Assembly (NCBI RefSeq): GCF_036245645.1
Contig: NZ_BTPE01000002.1
Location: 186,001-250,000 of the forward strand
DNA length: 64,000 bases
Reading direction: 5' to 3'
From: Algoriphagus taiwanensis
GTDB taxonomy: Bacteria; Bacteroidota; Bacteroidia; Cytophagales; Cyclobacteriaceae
Below are positions 17,868 to 25,987 of the stretch, piece after piece; position 1 is the stretch's first letter, and each line of letters begins with the position of its first letter. A program made the translations under genes and the position numbers. The notes under the pieces are model-generated. The model did not search any database and had not been told where the DNA came from. It was given only the letters and a program-made list of their open reading frames with translations.

Positions 17868-17931
17868 AGTGACATTCTTTTCCCCTAACTAGCAAGTCTA
17901 GTCGAAAAGTCCCTGTAAAAACCCGCTAAAA

Positions 17932-18702
17932 TCACATATATCCCACTATGCTATAAACGGTAATTCCGATCCATTCCTTAACCAACTTGTGCCAATAAGA
18001 AATGGAATCCGCATCAGGAAAGAGCAAGGCCGGTAAATCATATTTCACCTCATGGGAATAATAGTCCACTGGGAAAGTCACTGTTTGCAACCCAACTTGA
18101 TCAAAACATCCCTTAGCCCGCTTCATGTGAAAAGCCGAGGTAATCAATACAAATTCCTGATCGGTGGAGATTCCATTTTTCTCCAAAAAGGCCTTGGTAA
18201 ACTGTGCACTTTGGGCTGTGTTTTTACTCTGATCTTCGATTAGAATATCCGATTCAGGCATTCCAGTCATGAGCAAAAACCGTTGGAGCACTTCCGCTTC
18301 CGATTGGGGATTGACTGGATTTAGGCCTTGACCTCCGGTAATCAGGATTTTTTTGATTTTGCCCATGCGGTAGAGTTGGAGGGCATGGGTGATGCGGTCG
18401 GCCCCTTTATTGAAAAAGGTTCGGTCGTAAGCGGTTTTGCTCAAGTTGGTGACTCCGGTGAGGACAATGCCGATTTCATGGGTTTCAATTTCTTCAAAAG
18501 ACTTGAAATCGGGTTCCCAAGCCAATAAAGCCAGATTGGAAAGGAAGGGATTGGTGAAAAAAAGCAAGAGTCCGATTCCTGCCCAAAGCAGCTTTTTACC
18601 CCATTTTCTCTTTAGAAAAATCATCCCTGAGACAATCAATATCAACACAATCGTAAGAGGCATCGCCAAAAAACTCAGAAACTGGGAGAGGTAGAAGAAC
18701 AT
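17932..18702 (-). CDS. YdcF/ElyC/SanA-like DUF218 membrane protein
   Basis: 256 residues with two N-terminal TM helices (about 8-30 and 38-58) and a DUF218 domain: IGIVLTGV at the start of the fold, DRITHALQLYRMGKIKKILITGGQG, NPQSEAEVLQRFLLMTGMPESDILIEDQSKNT, and VLITSAFHMKRAKGCF with the conserved SxxHMxR. The ElyC/SanA/YdcF group is linked to envelope biogenesis and lipid-carrier recycling in other bacteria, but no biochemical activity is firmly assigned. ATG at 18702. Neighbours do not clarify its role. Confidence 0.85.
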   Translation of the reverse strand: MFFYLSQFLSFLAMPLTIVLILIVSGMIFLKRKWGKKLLWAGIGLLLFFTNPFLSNLALLAWEPDFKSFEEIETHEIGIVLTGVTNLSKTAYDRTFFNKGADRITHALQLYRMGKIKKILITGGQGLNPVNPQSEAEVLQRFLLMTGMPESDILIEDQSKNTAQSAQFTKAFLEKNGISTDQEFVLITSAFHMKRAKGCFDQVGLQTVTFPVDYYSHEVKYDLPALLFPDADSISYWHKLVKEWIGITVYSIVGYM

Positions 18703-18880
18703 GTAGGTGTGATAATTTTATTGACAAAAAAGGGTTTTAATGATCAATTTTCAAATTCAATGGACAATGTTCAAGGTCGTTGCGATTCTTGACCATTGGT
18801 AATTGAGTTTGGTTATTGATAATTGGGCATTGATTTTTCTCCCAAGGTAATTATGGTAAATTGAATCAATAATTTAGAGC

Positions 18881-19291
18881 ATGATGGAAAAGGATATTCG
18901 TTGGATTCAGCGCTTGGATAACTTTCAAAAGGCAGTTAATCTGCTATTGGAAGTAGAATCGATGGATTTGGGCGAGCTTTCTCAATTAGAAAAGGAGGGG
19001 ATTGTCCAGAGATTTGAATATACCTTGGAATTGGGATGGAAGACGCTGAAGGATAAAATGGAGTCAGACGGCTTGATTTTGGATCGGATTTCTCCAAAAG
19101 TAGTGTTAAAGGAAGCGTTTCAAACCAAATACATTGATCAGATTGATATTTGGATGGAGATGATTAATGACAGAAATTTGCTGAGTCATAGTTATGATCT
19201 GGAGACTTTCGAATCGGTAATTCCTGATATTCAGTCTATTTACACACCTTTATTAGCCACTTTGGCAAAAAATCTTTCGGAAACGCAATGA
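18881..19291 (+). CDS. hepT: HepT-like HEPN protein (HI0074 family), toxin of a HEPN-MNT pair
   Basis: 136 residues, all-helical. The family was first described as the nucleotidyltransferase substrate-binding protein HI0074 (NTase_sub_bind). The RX4HXY motif of HepT toxins is exact: Arg98, His103, Tyr105 (RNLLSHSY). In characterised systems HepT is an RNase-like toxin whose Tyr is adenylylated by the partner MntA. ATG at 18881 with a second ATG one codon later. The stop overlaps the start of the MNT gene by 4 nt (ATGA), so translation is coupled. Whether this pair is toxic is untested. Confidence 0.85.
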   Translation: MMEKDIRWIQRLDNFQKAVNLLLEVESMDLGELSQLEKEGIVQRFEYTLELGWKTLKDKMESDGLILDRISPKVVLKEAFQTKYIDQIDIWMEMINDRNLLSHSYDLETFESVIPDIQSIYTPLLATLAKNLSETQ

Positions 19292-19614
19292 TGAAAAACT
19301 TTGGCCTAAGCGATAAATCCTTCGAAATCCTAACGAGCATTTTTAGTACTTGCCCTGCTATTTCTGAGGTGAAAGTTTATGGATCTCGTGCCAAAGGAAC
19401 TCACAACGAACGAAGTGATTTGGATTTAGTGATCATGGACGATCTCGACCGAAAGACTTTGGGTAATATTTGGATGGAGATTAATTCCAGTGATTTTCCC
19501 TTAACCGTCGATCTTCAAGTTTGGAAGGATATTAAAAATGAAAACCTGAAAGATCACATTCGTAGGGTCGGAAAGCTGTTATATTCCGCTTCACGACAGA
19601 AAATCAGGGTTTAG
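19288..19614 (+). CDS. mntA: MntA-like minimal nucleotidyltransferase antitoxin
   Basis: 108 residues, a minimal polymerase-beta-fold nucleotidyltransferase. The active-site motif GSX10DXD is exact: Gly32, Ser33, Asp44, Asp46 (in VYGSRAKGT and RSDLDLVI), with a third acidic residue in the TVDLQVW strand. Known MntA antitoxins transfer AMP to the HepT tyrosine and so silence it. It begins inside the hepT stop codon. Followed 1 bp later by the convergent end of a DUF3784 gene. Confidence 0.85.
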   Translation: MMKNFGLSDKSFEILTSIFSTCPAISEVKVYGSRAKGTHNERSDLDLVIMDDLDRKTLGNIWMEINSSDFPLTVDLQVWKDIKNENLKDHIRRVGKLLYSASRQKIRV

Positions 19615-19615
19615 C

Positions 19616-19927
19616 TCATTTCGTGAATCTGTTGCTAATTAGCAAATTCCCTCCAACAACAGCGAAAATCAATCCTGTCAAAGTGACTATCAGGGTAACT
19701 TCTGAACTTAATTTGGGACTCTCAAACCAAATAGAAAGGACATAGGAAAGAAGGGAAATCACCCCCATAACGGTAAACAATAGAAAGCCAAAAAAGGGTA
19801 ATCTATTCATCTCTGCGTTTTCTCGCTCTTTTTGAGATAGGCTATTGTACCCGGCAAGGATATTTGGATAAACTCTGATGATGAGTCCAACTGTCAAAAA
19901 AATAACACCTGAGATAATTGATCCCAT
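19616..19927 (-). CDS. DUF3784 small membrane protein
   Basis: 103 residues with three hydrophobic segments: an N-terminal one (SIISGVIFLTVGLIIRVYP), a second (PFFGFLLFTVMGVISLLSYVLSI) and a third (VTLIVTLTGLIFAVVGGNLL). The loop after TM1 carries the DUF3784 hallmark ILAGYNSLSQKERENAE. Inner membrane, unknown function. ATG at 19927; its stop is 1 bp from the mntA stop. Confidence 0.8.
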   Translation of the reverse strand: MGSIISGVIFLTVGLIIRVYPNILAGYNSLSQKERENAEMNRLPFFGFLLFTVMGVISLLSYVLSIWFESPKLSSEVTLIVTLTGLIFAVVGGNLLISNRFTK

Positions 19928-20041
19928 GATTTTCTGGTTTTAGCGTAGTTGTTAAATCGTACTTTTAAGATAGTTGAAGAGCTTTGAAAAACAAGTTTTT
20001 CACTAATTTATTATTACCACCATTATTTTATCGGCTATCTG

Positions 20042-20049
20042 TATTTTTG
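20042..20049 (+). promoter_or_regulatory. TAnnTTTG match immediately upstream of the FAD/Fe-S dehydrogenase
   Basis: TATTTTTG, perfect for the -7 consensus, ends 3 bp before the ATG at 20053, so a transcript from it would be leaderless. It could be a chance match in AT-rich DNA. Confidence 0.3.
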
Positions 20050-20052
20050 ACC

Positions 20053-22998
20053 ATGCTTTCAGACCAACCTAACCTAGTACCTCATTTAGAAAAACTGGCC
20101 GCCCAATTGGAGGGCAGTTTGCAGTTTGACCGACTCACCCGGACCCTGTATGCCACTGATGCTTCCGTCTATCGGGAGATGCCTTTGGCCGTGGCTTTTC
20201 CCAAGTCTGAGTCGGATATTCAAAAGCTAATTCAATTTGCTACCGAGCATGGCACCTCGTTGATTCCCCGGACAGCCGGAACTTCCCTTGCCGGGCAATG
20301 TGTGGGTAATGGTATCGTGGTCGATGTATCCAAGCATTTCACTCAAATCTTAGAATTCAATAAAGAAGAGCGCTGGGTTCGTGTACAGCCGGGGGTCGTT
20401 CGCGATGAGCTGAATCGATTCTTGAAGCCTCATGGTCTCTTTTTCAGTCCGATTACGTCCACTGCAAATCGTGCGATGATAGGGGGAATGGTTGGAAATA
20501 ACTCTTCAGGGACCACTTCGATTGTATATGGGGTGACTCGGGACAAGGTGATTTCCCTGAATACCATTCTAAGTGATGGGAAGAAGGTGGTGTTCGGAGA
20601 GATATCTCAGGATGAGTTTGATCGTAAATGCGGGCAAAAAGACCTTGAGGGCACGATTTATCGTCAAATCTTCGACGAGCTCAACAATCCCGAAATCAAG
20701 GAAGAAATCCATGCCCAATTTCCCAAAAAGTCCATTCATCGCCGAAATACTGGCTATGCGGTCGATGAATTGCTAAAGGCAGAGCTTTTCGAAGGCAAGG
20801 AAAAATTCAACTTCTGTAAGTTGTTGACAGGTTCGGAGGGGACTTTGGCTTTTACCACCGAAATTAAAATCAGCCTAGACCCACTTCCTGACCCGGTGGA
20901 AATAGTAGTCGCAGCCCATTTTGAAAGCATTCATCAGAGTATGAAATCCGCTCAGGTCGCCATGAAGCATCCGGCAACTGCGGTGGAACTGATGGATAAA
21001 ATCATTTTGGACTGCACCAAAGAAAGCATCGAATATTCCAAAAACCGCTATTTCGTTGAGGGTGATCCAGAGGCGATTTTGATGATTGAGTTTCGGGGCA
21101 AAACGCTGGAAGAAGCCATGGCCAAAGGTGAGGCGTTGGTAGCTGACTTGAAAGCAGGCGGTTATGGCTATGCCTATCCAATTATCGAGCCGGCCAAAGT
21201 TGCCTCTGCATGGGCTCTTCGAGCGGCAGGGTTAGGATTGTTGGGAAATATTCCCGGGGATCCCAAGGCTGTTGCTTGTATTGAAGATACGGCAGTAGAT
21301 ATTGAAGATTTGGCCGATTACATTGACGAGGTCGATGCGATGATGGAAGGTTTTAACCAAAAGCCGGTTCACTATGCCCATGCGGGTGCAGGTGAGATTC
21401 ACCTTCGGCCTATTTTGGATTTGAAGAAAGCCGAGGACGTGGAGGAGTTTTACCAAATTTCCTTGGCCTCAGCCAAATTGGTTAAGAAATACCAAGGTTC
21501 GCTTTCCGGGGAACATGGAGACGGACGGGTGCGAGCGGCTTTTATTCCGCTGATGGTAGGAGAAAAGAACTATGAGCTTTTCCGTCGAATCAAATACACC
21601 TGGGACCCGAAAAACATTTTCAATCCAGGCAAAATCGTGGATGCGGCTCCCATGAATCAATTTCTCCGTTATGAACCGGGAATGAAAACTCCCGAGCATC
21701 AGACGGTTATGGATTTTTCCAATGTGGGGGGAATTCTTCGTCTGGCAGAAAAGTGCAACGGATCCGGAGATTGCCGAAAGCTGCCGGGTTCTGGAGGGAC
21801 GATGTGTCCGAGCTATATGGCTACCCGAAATGAGCGGGATACTGTGAGAGGACGGGCCAATACATTACGTGAGTTTTTGACTTTGGATAAAAAGGAAAAT
21901 GCCTTCGACCATCCCGAGATCAAAGAGGCCCTAGACCTTTGCTTGAGCTGTAAAGGCTGTACCGCCGAGTGTCCCTCCAATGTGGACATGGCGAGCATGA
22001 AGGCTGAATTTCTCTACCAATACCAAAAAACGAACGGAGTACCGCTTCGATCCAAGGCTTTTGCCTATATCAATGAACTGAATGGACTGGGCTCTATCGT
22101 GCCAGGAATTGCCAATTTCTTCCTGAGTAATTCTCTAACCGGGGGATTGATGAAATCGGTCTTAGGAGTGGCTCCCGAGAGAAATTTGCCGGAGATTAGT
22201 TCCATCAGTCTCCGAAAGTGGTACAAAAAGAATTATACCTCCCTTGCTGGACCTGCAAAGCCGATCAAGTCCGTGTACTTTTTCGTCGATGAGTTTTCCA
22301 ATCACAACGATACCCAAATCGGGATAAAGGCGATTTCCCTGTTGAAAAAACTGGGCTACGAAGTCAAGGTGATCGATCATGAGGAAAGCGGTCGTTCCGC
22401 ACTTTCCAAAGGTTTGTTGCTCAAGGCCAAAAAACATGCAGAAGCCAACGTGAGGATTTTCACAGATTTGATCGATGGAAATACCCTGTTGATCGGTTTA
22501 GAGCCTTCGGCGATCTTGAGCTTCCGGGATGAATATCCACGAATTGTCAGTCCTGAGTTGGTGCCTGCAGCGAAGAAACTCAAGTTTCATGTGAAGTTGA
22601 TCGATGAGTTTTTGGGTCAGGAAATAGCTGCCGGAAACATCAAGGCGGAGCAATTCACTACCAAAACCCAAAAGATCAAGCTCCACGGGCATTGCCATCA
22701 GAAAGCACTTTCTTCTTTGACCTGGACGCAAAAGATCCTTTCCCTTCCTGCGAACTATTCTGTAGAAACGATCCCAAGTGGTTGCTGTGGGATGGCAGGC
22801 AGCTTTGGCTATGAGGCTGAACATTATGAAGTTTCTCAGCAAGTGGGAGAGTTGGTGCTATTTCCGGCGGTAAGAAAAGCCGAATCAGATACCCTCATCG
22901 CTGCGCCAGGAACTTCTTGTCGTCATCAGATTGCCGATGGTACGGGACGCAAAGCCAAGCATCCGGTGGAGATTCTTTGGGAGGCGCTCAACCTTTGA
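20053..22998 (+). CDS. FAD-linked oxidase/Fe-S protein fusion (YdiJ-like D-2-hydroxyacid dehydrogenase)
   Basis: 981 residues from the ATG at 20053; an in-frame TTG at 19984 would add 23 residues without family similarity. N-terminal FAD-binding PCMH half (PRTAGTSLAGQC, GGMVGNNSSGTTS), FAD-oxidase C-terminal half (HAGAGEIHLRP, SGEHGDGRVR), then ferredoxin-like motifs (CNGSGDCRK...GTMCPSY and CLSCKGCTAECPSNVDM) and a CCG-domain half (LHGHCHQKAL, PSGCCGMAGSFGYE). This is the GlcD-GlcF/YdiJ fusion architecture; E. coli YdiJ is reported as a D-2-hydroxyglutarate dehydrogenase and relatives act on D-lactate. The exact substrate cannot be read from sequence. Confidence 0.85.
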   Translation: MLSDQPNLVPHLEKLAAQLEGSLQFDRLTRTLYATDASVYREMPLAVAFPKSESDIQKLIQFATEHGTSLIPRTAGTSLAGQCVGNGIVVDVSKHFTQILEFNKEERWVRVQPGVVRDELNRFLKPHGLFFSPITSTANRAMIGGMVGNNSSGTTSIVYGVTRDKVISLNTILSDGKKVVFGEISQDEFDRKCGQKDLEGTIYRQIFDELNNPEIKEEIHAQFPKKSIHRRNTGYAVDELLKAELFEGKEKFNFCKLLTGSEGTLAFTTEIKISLDPLPDPVEIVVAAHFESIHQSMKSAQVAMKHPATAVELMDKIILDCTKESIEYSKNRYFVEGDPEAILMIEFRGKTLEEAMAKGEALVADLKAGGYGYAYPIIEPAKVASAWALRAAGLGLLGNIPGDPKAVACIEDTAVDIEDLADYIDEVDAMMEGFNQKPVHYAHAGAGEIHLRPILDLKKAEDVEEFYQISLASAKLVKKYQGSLSGEHGDGRVRAAFIPLMVGEKNYELFRRIKYTWDPKNIFNPGKIVDAAPMNQFLRYEPGMKTPEHQTVMDFSNVGGILRLAEKCNGSGDCRKLPGSGGTMCPSYMATRNERDTVRGRANTLREFLTLDKKENAFDHPEIKEALDLCLSCKGCTAECPSNVDMASMKAEFLYQYQKTNGVPLRSKAFAYINELNGLGSIVPGIANFFLSNSLTGGLMKSVLGVAPERNLPEISSISLRKWYKKNYTSLAGPAKPIKSVYFFVDEFSNHNDTQIGIKAISLLKKLGYEVKVIDHEESGRSALSKGLLLKAKKHAEANVRIFTDLIDGNTLLIGLEPSAILSFRDEYPRIVSPELVPAAKKLKFHVKLIDEFLGQEIAAGNIKAEQFTTKTQKIKLHGHCHQKALSSLTWTQKILSLPANYSVETIPSGCCGMAGSFGYEAEHYEVSQQVGELVLFPAVRKAESDTLIAAPGTSCRHQIADGTGRKAKHPVEILWEALNL

Positions 22999-23023
22999 TC
23001 CCGAACCTTCGGGATCGAAGGTT
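22997..23023 (+). other. Two mutually exclusive overlapping hairpins after the dehydrogenase stop
   Basis: GATCCCGAA/TTCGGGATC pairs at 22997-23005 and 23008-23016. Alternatively AACCTTCG (23004-23011) pairs with CGAAGGTT (23016-23023), followed by TTG. The first hairpin overlaps the TGA stop. Role unknown. Confidence 0.45.
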
Positions 23024-23037
23024 TTGTAGCCTTTGCT

Positions 23038-23066
23038 ATCCTGCTTCTCCGGAAGCAGGATTTTTG
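23038..23066 (+). terminator. Intrinsic terminator
   Basis: A 10-bp perfect stem (23038-23047 with 23052-23061), 4-nt loop TCCG, then TTTTTG. It ends the FAD/Fe-S dehydrogenase transcript and sits just before the convergent PIN-domain gene. Confidence 0.9.
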
Positions 23067-23069
23067 CTT

Positions 23070-23483
23070 TTACAGCCTTTCCAAAAGCTGAATGGGTGTC
23101 AAAATGGGAAGATGCGGCTTGGAATGTTTTAAAAATTTCTGATCGTTGGTCACGATTCCTTCCATATCAGAATTACTGCAAATAAAATAGGGGATAGCAT
23201 CCTCGATATCATCAAATTCTGATTCAATAGCACTCAAAACTTCGTATTTGGAACCATCCAAGAAATCAAACCTTCTAGCAATTACCCCGGCGATTTGTTT
23301 GGTTACTTCCAAGCCTTTTGCAAGCTCGAGGTAATAGCAACAGGTCTGTAGAACTGAAATGGAAACAAAACCTTGAATTTTCCCTTCTTCGAGTTTTTGG
23401 AATAGTTCGTTCAACTGATCTTGGTTGGGACTTCTTTCCAGAAAAAAATCCAAGATCACATTTACATCAAAGAAGATCTTCAT
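23070..23483 (-). CDS. PIN-domain protein (VapC-like toxin)
   Basis: 137 residues. Begins MKIFFDVNVILDFFLERS, the first PIN strand with the metal-binding Asp6 and the Asn that follows; a central acidic ESEFDDIEDA segment and a late IVTNDQKFL supply the further acidic residues of the catalytic cluster. PIN toxins are Mg2+-dependent ribonucleases, often cutting tRNA or rRNA. The ATG at 23483 lies inside the upstream antitoxin gene (17-bp overlap), a common arrangement of antitoxin-toxin pairs. Target unknown. Confidence 0.8.
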   Translation of the reverse strand: MKIFFDVNVILDFFLERSPNQDQLNELFQKLEEGKIQGFVSISVLQTCCYYLELAKGLEVTKQIAGVIARRFDFLDGSKYEVLSAIESEFDDIEDAIPYFICSNSDMEGIVTNDQKFLKHSKPHLPILTPIQLLERL

Positions 23484-23739
23484 AGCCCCATTTCTTCGCT
23501 TTTGCCCGGTAATATTCGTCTTTCCAATCCATTCCTTCTGGAAATTCGATCTTGGATTTTGGTAAGGACTTCATGTACTCCACCAATGTCATCCCATTAG
23601 GCAAAGTGGGGCGAGGCTTGAGCAAAGTCTCAAAATGCTCCTGAACCAAATCTGATACGCTTCTATCTTTTGACTCAGCATAGGCTTTGATTTTTTCCAG
23701 AAGATTTTCCTCGATGGTGATGTTGAGTTTCTTTTTCAT
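23467..23739 (-). CDS. DUF6364-type RHH antitoxin partner of the PIN protein
   Basis: 90 residues from the ATG at 23739; the frame extends upstream only via a TTG. The start KKKLNITIEENLLEKIKAYA, with SVSDLVQEHFE following, is a ribbon-helix-helix DNA-binding fold, and the C-terminal half (MKSLPKSKIEFPEGMDWKDEYYRA) is the flexible toxin-binding tail. Expected to neutralise the PIN toxin and repress the operon. Two CGTAT copies 20 bp apart lie just upstream of its start. Confidence 0.75.
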   Translation of the reverse strand: MKKKLNITIEENLLEKIKAYAESKDRSVSDLVQEHFETLLKPRPTLPNGMTLVEYMKSLPKSKIEFPEGMDWKDEYYRAKAKKWGYEDLL

Positions 23740-23746
23740 AGTTATG

Positions 23747-23771
23747 CGTATGAATGCTCTAATGTACGTAT
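23747..23771 (-). promoter_or_regulatory. Candidate RHH operator (direct repeats two helical turns apart)
   Basis: CGTAT occurs at 23747-23751 and 23767-23771 (ATACG on the transcribed strand), 20 bp apart, 8 bp upstream of the antitoxin ATG. RHH repressors bind such repeated half-sites cooperatively. No perfect -7 element was found here. Confidence 0.3.
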
Positions 23772-23912
23772 AAAAGTCTGGAAATGATGCCAATCTCCAT
23801 AGCTAAAGCCTTTATAAATAGTGAACCAGATTTGCTTCAAAAAGTGTAATTCTTGCTTCCTTATCTTTGGATTCCCTAATTTTTTAAATGAGTAATTGGA
23901 AATCAGTCTGAA

Positions 23913-25217
23913 TCAGCCTTTTCTCACCCGAACACTAAACAGCCAAACCATCAGGAAACAGGCAAAGGGAAGGAAGAAAGAAAAGTTTACCTCAGGAACT
24001 CCCAAAATTTGGGTATCCGTGTAGCCCTTTCCTCCCAAATCCAAAATCATCCCCTGCAATGTTGGCATAATCGCTCCCCCGACAATCGCCATGACTAAAT
24101 AAGCCGCTGCAAACTTGGAATCCTCTCCCAATCCTTCCAAAGCGATTCCATAAATCGTGGGAAACATCAAGGACATGGCAAAGCTGATTCCTACCAGAGA
24201 ATAAAGCCCAGTCATTCCTTCCAGAAAAATAGCGCCTAAGGTGAAAATCATGGCCAGAATGGAAAAGGAAGCCAATAATTTTGGAGGTGAAATGATACGG
24301 AGCAAAGCGGTGCAAATCCATCGCCCAATCAAGAAGACACCCAGGGAAGCATAGGCATAATTGACTGCATCATAGGTAGAAATCCCGATCGATTCTGCAT
24401 ACTGGTAGATATACGTCCAGACCATGATTTGCGCTCCCACATAAAACATCTGGGCTAGGGTTCCTTCCACAAAATTCCTATTTCTCAAAAGCCTTTTCAT
24501 GGTAGGCCCAAAGTTGATTTTCCCATGAGAATCCTTGTTTTCGGGCATTTTGGCTAAGGCAATCACGACCAAAATTCCCAAAACCACCAAGCCCAACATC
24601 ACATAAGGATTTCGAATCACCAGAAGATCATTGGTTCTTACTACGGCCTTGGATGCAGCGTCCAAGGTGTCATAAATCAAATTGCCATTTTCATCCAGAT
24701 TATTGGATTGGAGGGAGTTGAGAATGAAAGTTTTGGCTACAAAAAGCCCTGCCAAAGCCCCCATGGGGTTGAAAGCCTGAGCTAAATTCAGTCGCTGAGT
24801 GGCAGTAGCTTCGGGCCCCATGGACAGGATATAGGGGTTGGCAGTAGTTTCCAAAAAGGCCAAACCAAAAGTCAAAATGTACAAGGCAGCCAAAAAGAAG
24901 CCATAGCTTTCCCAAGATGCTGCCGGAAAAAACAATAAGGCCCCGAAGGCATAAAGGCCCAAACCCAACAGAACCCCGGTTTTGTAGCTGTACTTTTTTA
25001 TAAAAAATGCAGCAGGCAAAGCCATGGTAAAATATCCTCCGTAGAAAGCCAGTTGCACCCAAGAAGCCTGGGTATTATTCAATTCTAAAACCCTCTTGAA
25101 TGCAGCCACCATCGGATTGGTGATGTCATTGGCAAATCCCCAAAGCGCAAATAAAGACGTGATCAGGACAAAGGGGAATAATAGGTTTTTTGGAACTAAG
25201 GCAGGTTTTTGGCTCAT
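23913..25217 (-). CDS. fucP: L-fucose:proton symporter, FucP family
   Basis: 434 residues, 12 predicted TM helices, major facilitator superfamily. The N-terminal signature SLFALWGFANDITNPMV, GGYFTMALPAAFFIKKYSYKTG, and LETTANPYILSMGPEATATQRLNLAQAFNPMGAL match FucP proteins; AxxFNPxG is the conserved TM5 motif. It imports L-fucose with H+. It is the last gene of the fucose operon; its ATG (25217) overlaps the stop of the fucose dehydrogenase gene by 4 nt. Related glucose/galactose symporters have a similar sequence, but the operon context supports fucose. Confidence 0.9.
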   Translation of the reverse strand: MSQKPALVPKNLLFPFVLITSLFALWGFANDITNPMVAAFKRVLELNNTQASWVQLAFYGGYFTMALPAAFFIKKYSYKTGVLLGLGLYAFGALLFFPAASWESYGFFLAALYILTFGLAFLETTANPYILSMGPEATATQRLNLAQAFNPMGALAGLFVAKTFILNSLQSNNLDENGNLIYDTLDAASKAVVRTNDLLVIRNPYVMLGLVVLGILVVIALAKMPENKDSHGKINFGPTMKRLLRNRNFVEGTLAQMFYVGAQIMVWTYIYQYAESIGISTYDAVNYAYASLGVFLIGRWICTALLRIISPPKLLASFSILAMIFTLGAIFLEGMTGLYSLVGISFAMSLMFPTIYGIALEGLGEDSKFAAAYLVMAIVGGAIMPTLQGMILDLGGKGYTDTQILGVPEVNFSFFLPFACFLMVWLFSVRVRKG

Positions 25218-25984
25218 AAGGATCGGTCGAGATGGGTATAGCCACCGTCCACGTAGAGATGCTGTCCGGTGATATGGGAGGCCTTATCGGATAGAAGAAA
25301 TATCGCCATGGCAGCGATTTCTTCTGAAGTAGTCATGCGCTTTCCCAGAGGGATTTTTTGGTTGATTTCTTCCAGTTTTTCATGAGGATTTGGAAAAGAC
25401 CGGATCCAGGATTCATACATCGGAGTATAGACTTCGGCAGGTAAAATCGCATTGACCCGAATCTGGTAGGGTAGGAGTTCCACCGCCCATTCCCGGGTGA
25501 GGGCTAGTTGGGCTCCTTTGGCAGCCACATAACCTGAAGTCCCTCCCTGACCGGTGACGGCAGTTTTGGAAGAAATATTCACTATAGCCCCTTTACTTTT
25601 TTTCAGATAGGGAAGTGAAAAATGCGCCAAATGATAGTAGTGAAATAGGTTGTTGGCGAGGGATTGAGCAAATGCTTCCGGGCTTCCCTTTTCCAAACCA
25701 ACTCCGTCATTGGCACCTGCATTGTTGACCAAGCCGTCGATTTTTCCAAATCGATTCATTGTATGGTCTACCACCTCTTTGGCTTGATCAGCAGAAAAAA
25801 GTCTAAAGGGAAGATGTAAAGCTTTTCCCTCAGCCAAATCAACCAAAGCTTTTCCTTCTTTTTCCGAAGGATCAATGATCACAGGAAAGGCACCTTCTTC
25901 GATGAGTCCTTTGGAAATAGCTCCTCCTATGCCTTTGGCACCGCCGGAAACCAGAATGACTTTCCCTTCTAAATTTAGATTCAT
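25214..25984 (-). CDS. L-fucose dehydrogenase (SDR)
   Basis: 256 residues, classical SDR: SGGAKGIGG (13-21), NNAG (87-90), catalytic Ser139, Tyr152, Lys156. The substrate-loop region RVNAILPAEVYTPMYESWI is typical of L-fucose dehydrogenases rather than 3-ketoacyl reductases. Predicted to oxidise L-fucose to L-fucono-lactone with NAD(P)+, first step of the non-phosphorylating pathway. ATG at 25984 and 3-bp spacing to the upstream lactonase gene. The other SDR of the operon (27715-28473) fits the later KDF dehydrogenase step. Confidence 0.8.
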   Translation of the reverse strand: MNLNLEGKVILVSGGAKGIGGAISKGLIEEGAFPVIIDPSEKEGKALVDLAEGKALHLPFRLFSADQAKEVVDHTMNRFGKIDGLVNNAGANDGVGLEKGSPEAFAQSLANNLFHYYHLAHFSLPYLKKSKGAIVNISSKTAVTGQGGTSGYVAAKGAQLALTREWAVELLPYQIRVNAILPAEVYTPMYESWIRSFPNPHEKLEEINQKIPLGKRMTTSEEIAAMAIFLLSDKASHITGQHLYVDGGYTHLDRSL

Positions 25985-25987
25985 GGC

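Noticed and set aside
18703..18880. TGTGATAATTTTATTGACA near 18709 as another Crp/Fnr site
   Set aside because: Only the left half matches; the right half fits poorly and the neighbouring genes have no link to the sulfur set.
20053..22998. Assigning the fused FAD/Fe-S protein to L-lactate oxidation after fucose breakdown
   Set aside because: The family uses D-2-hydroxyacids, while the fucose pathway yields L-lactate, and the gene is outside the fucose operon.
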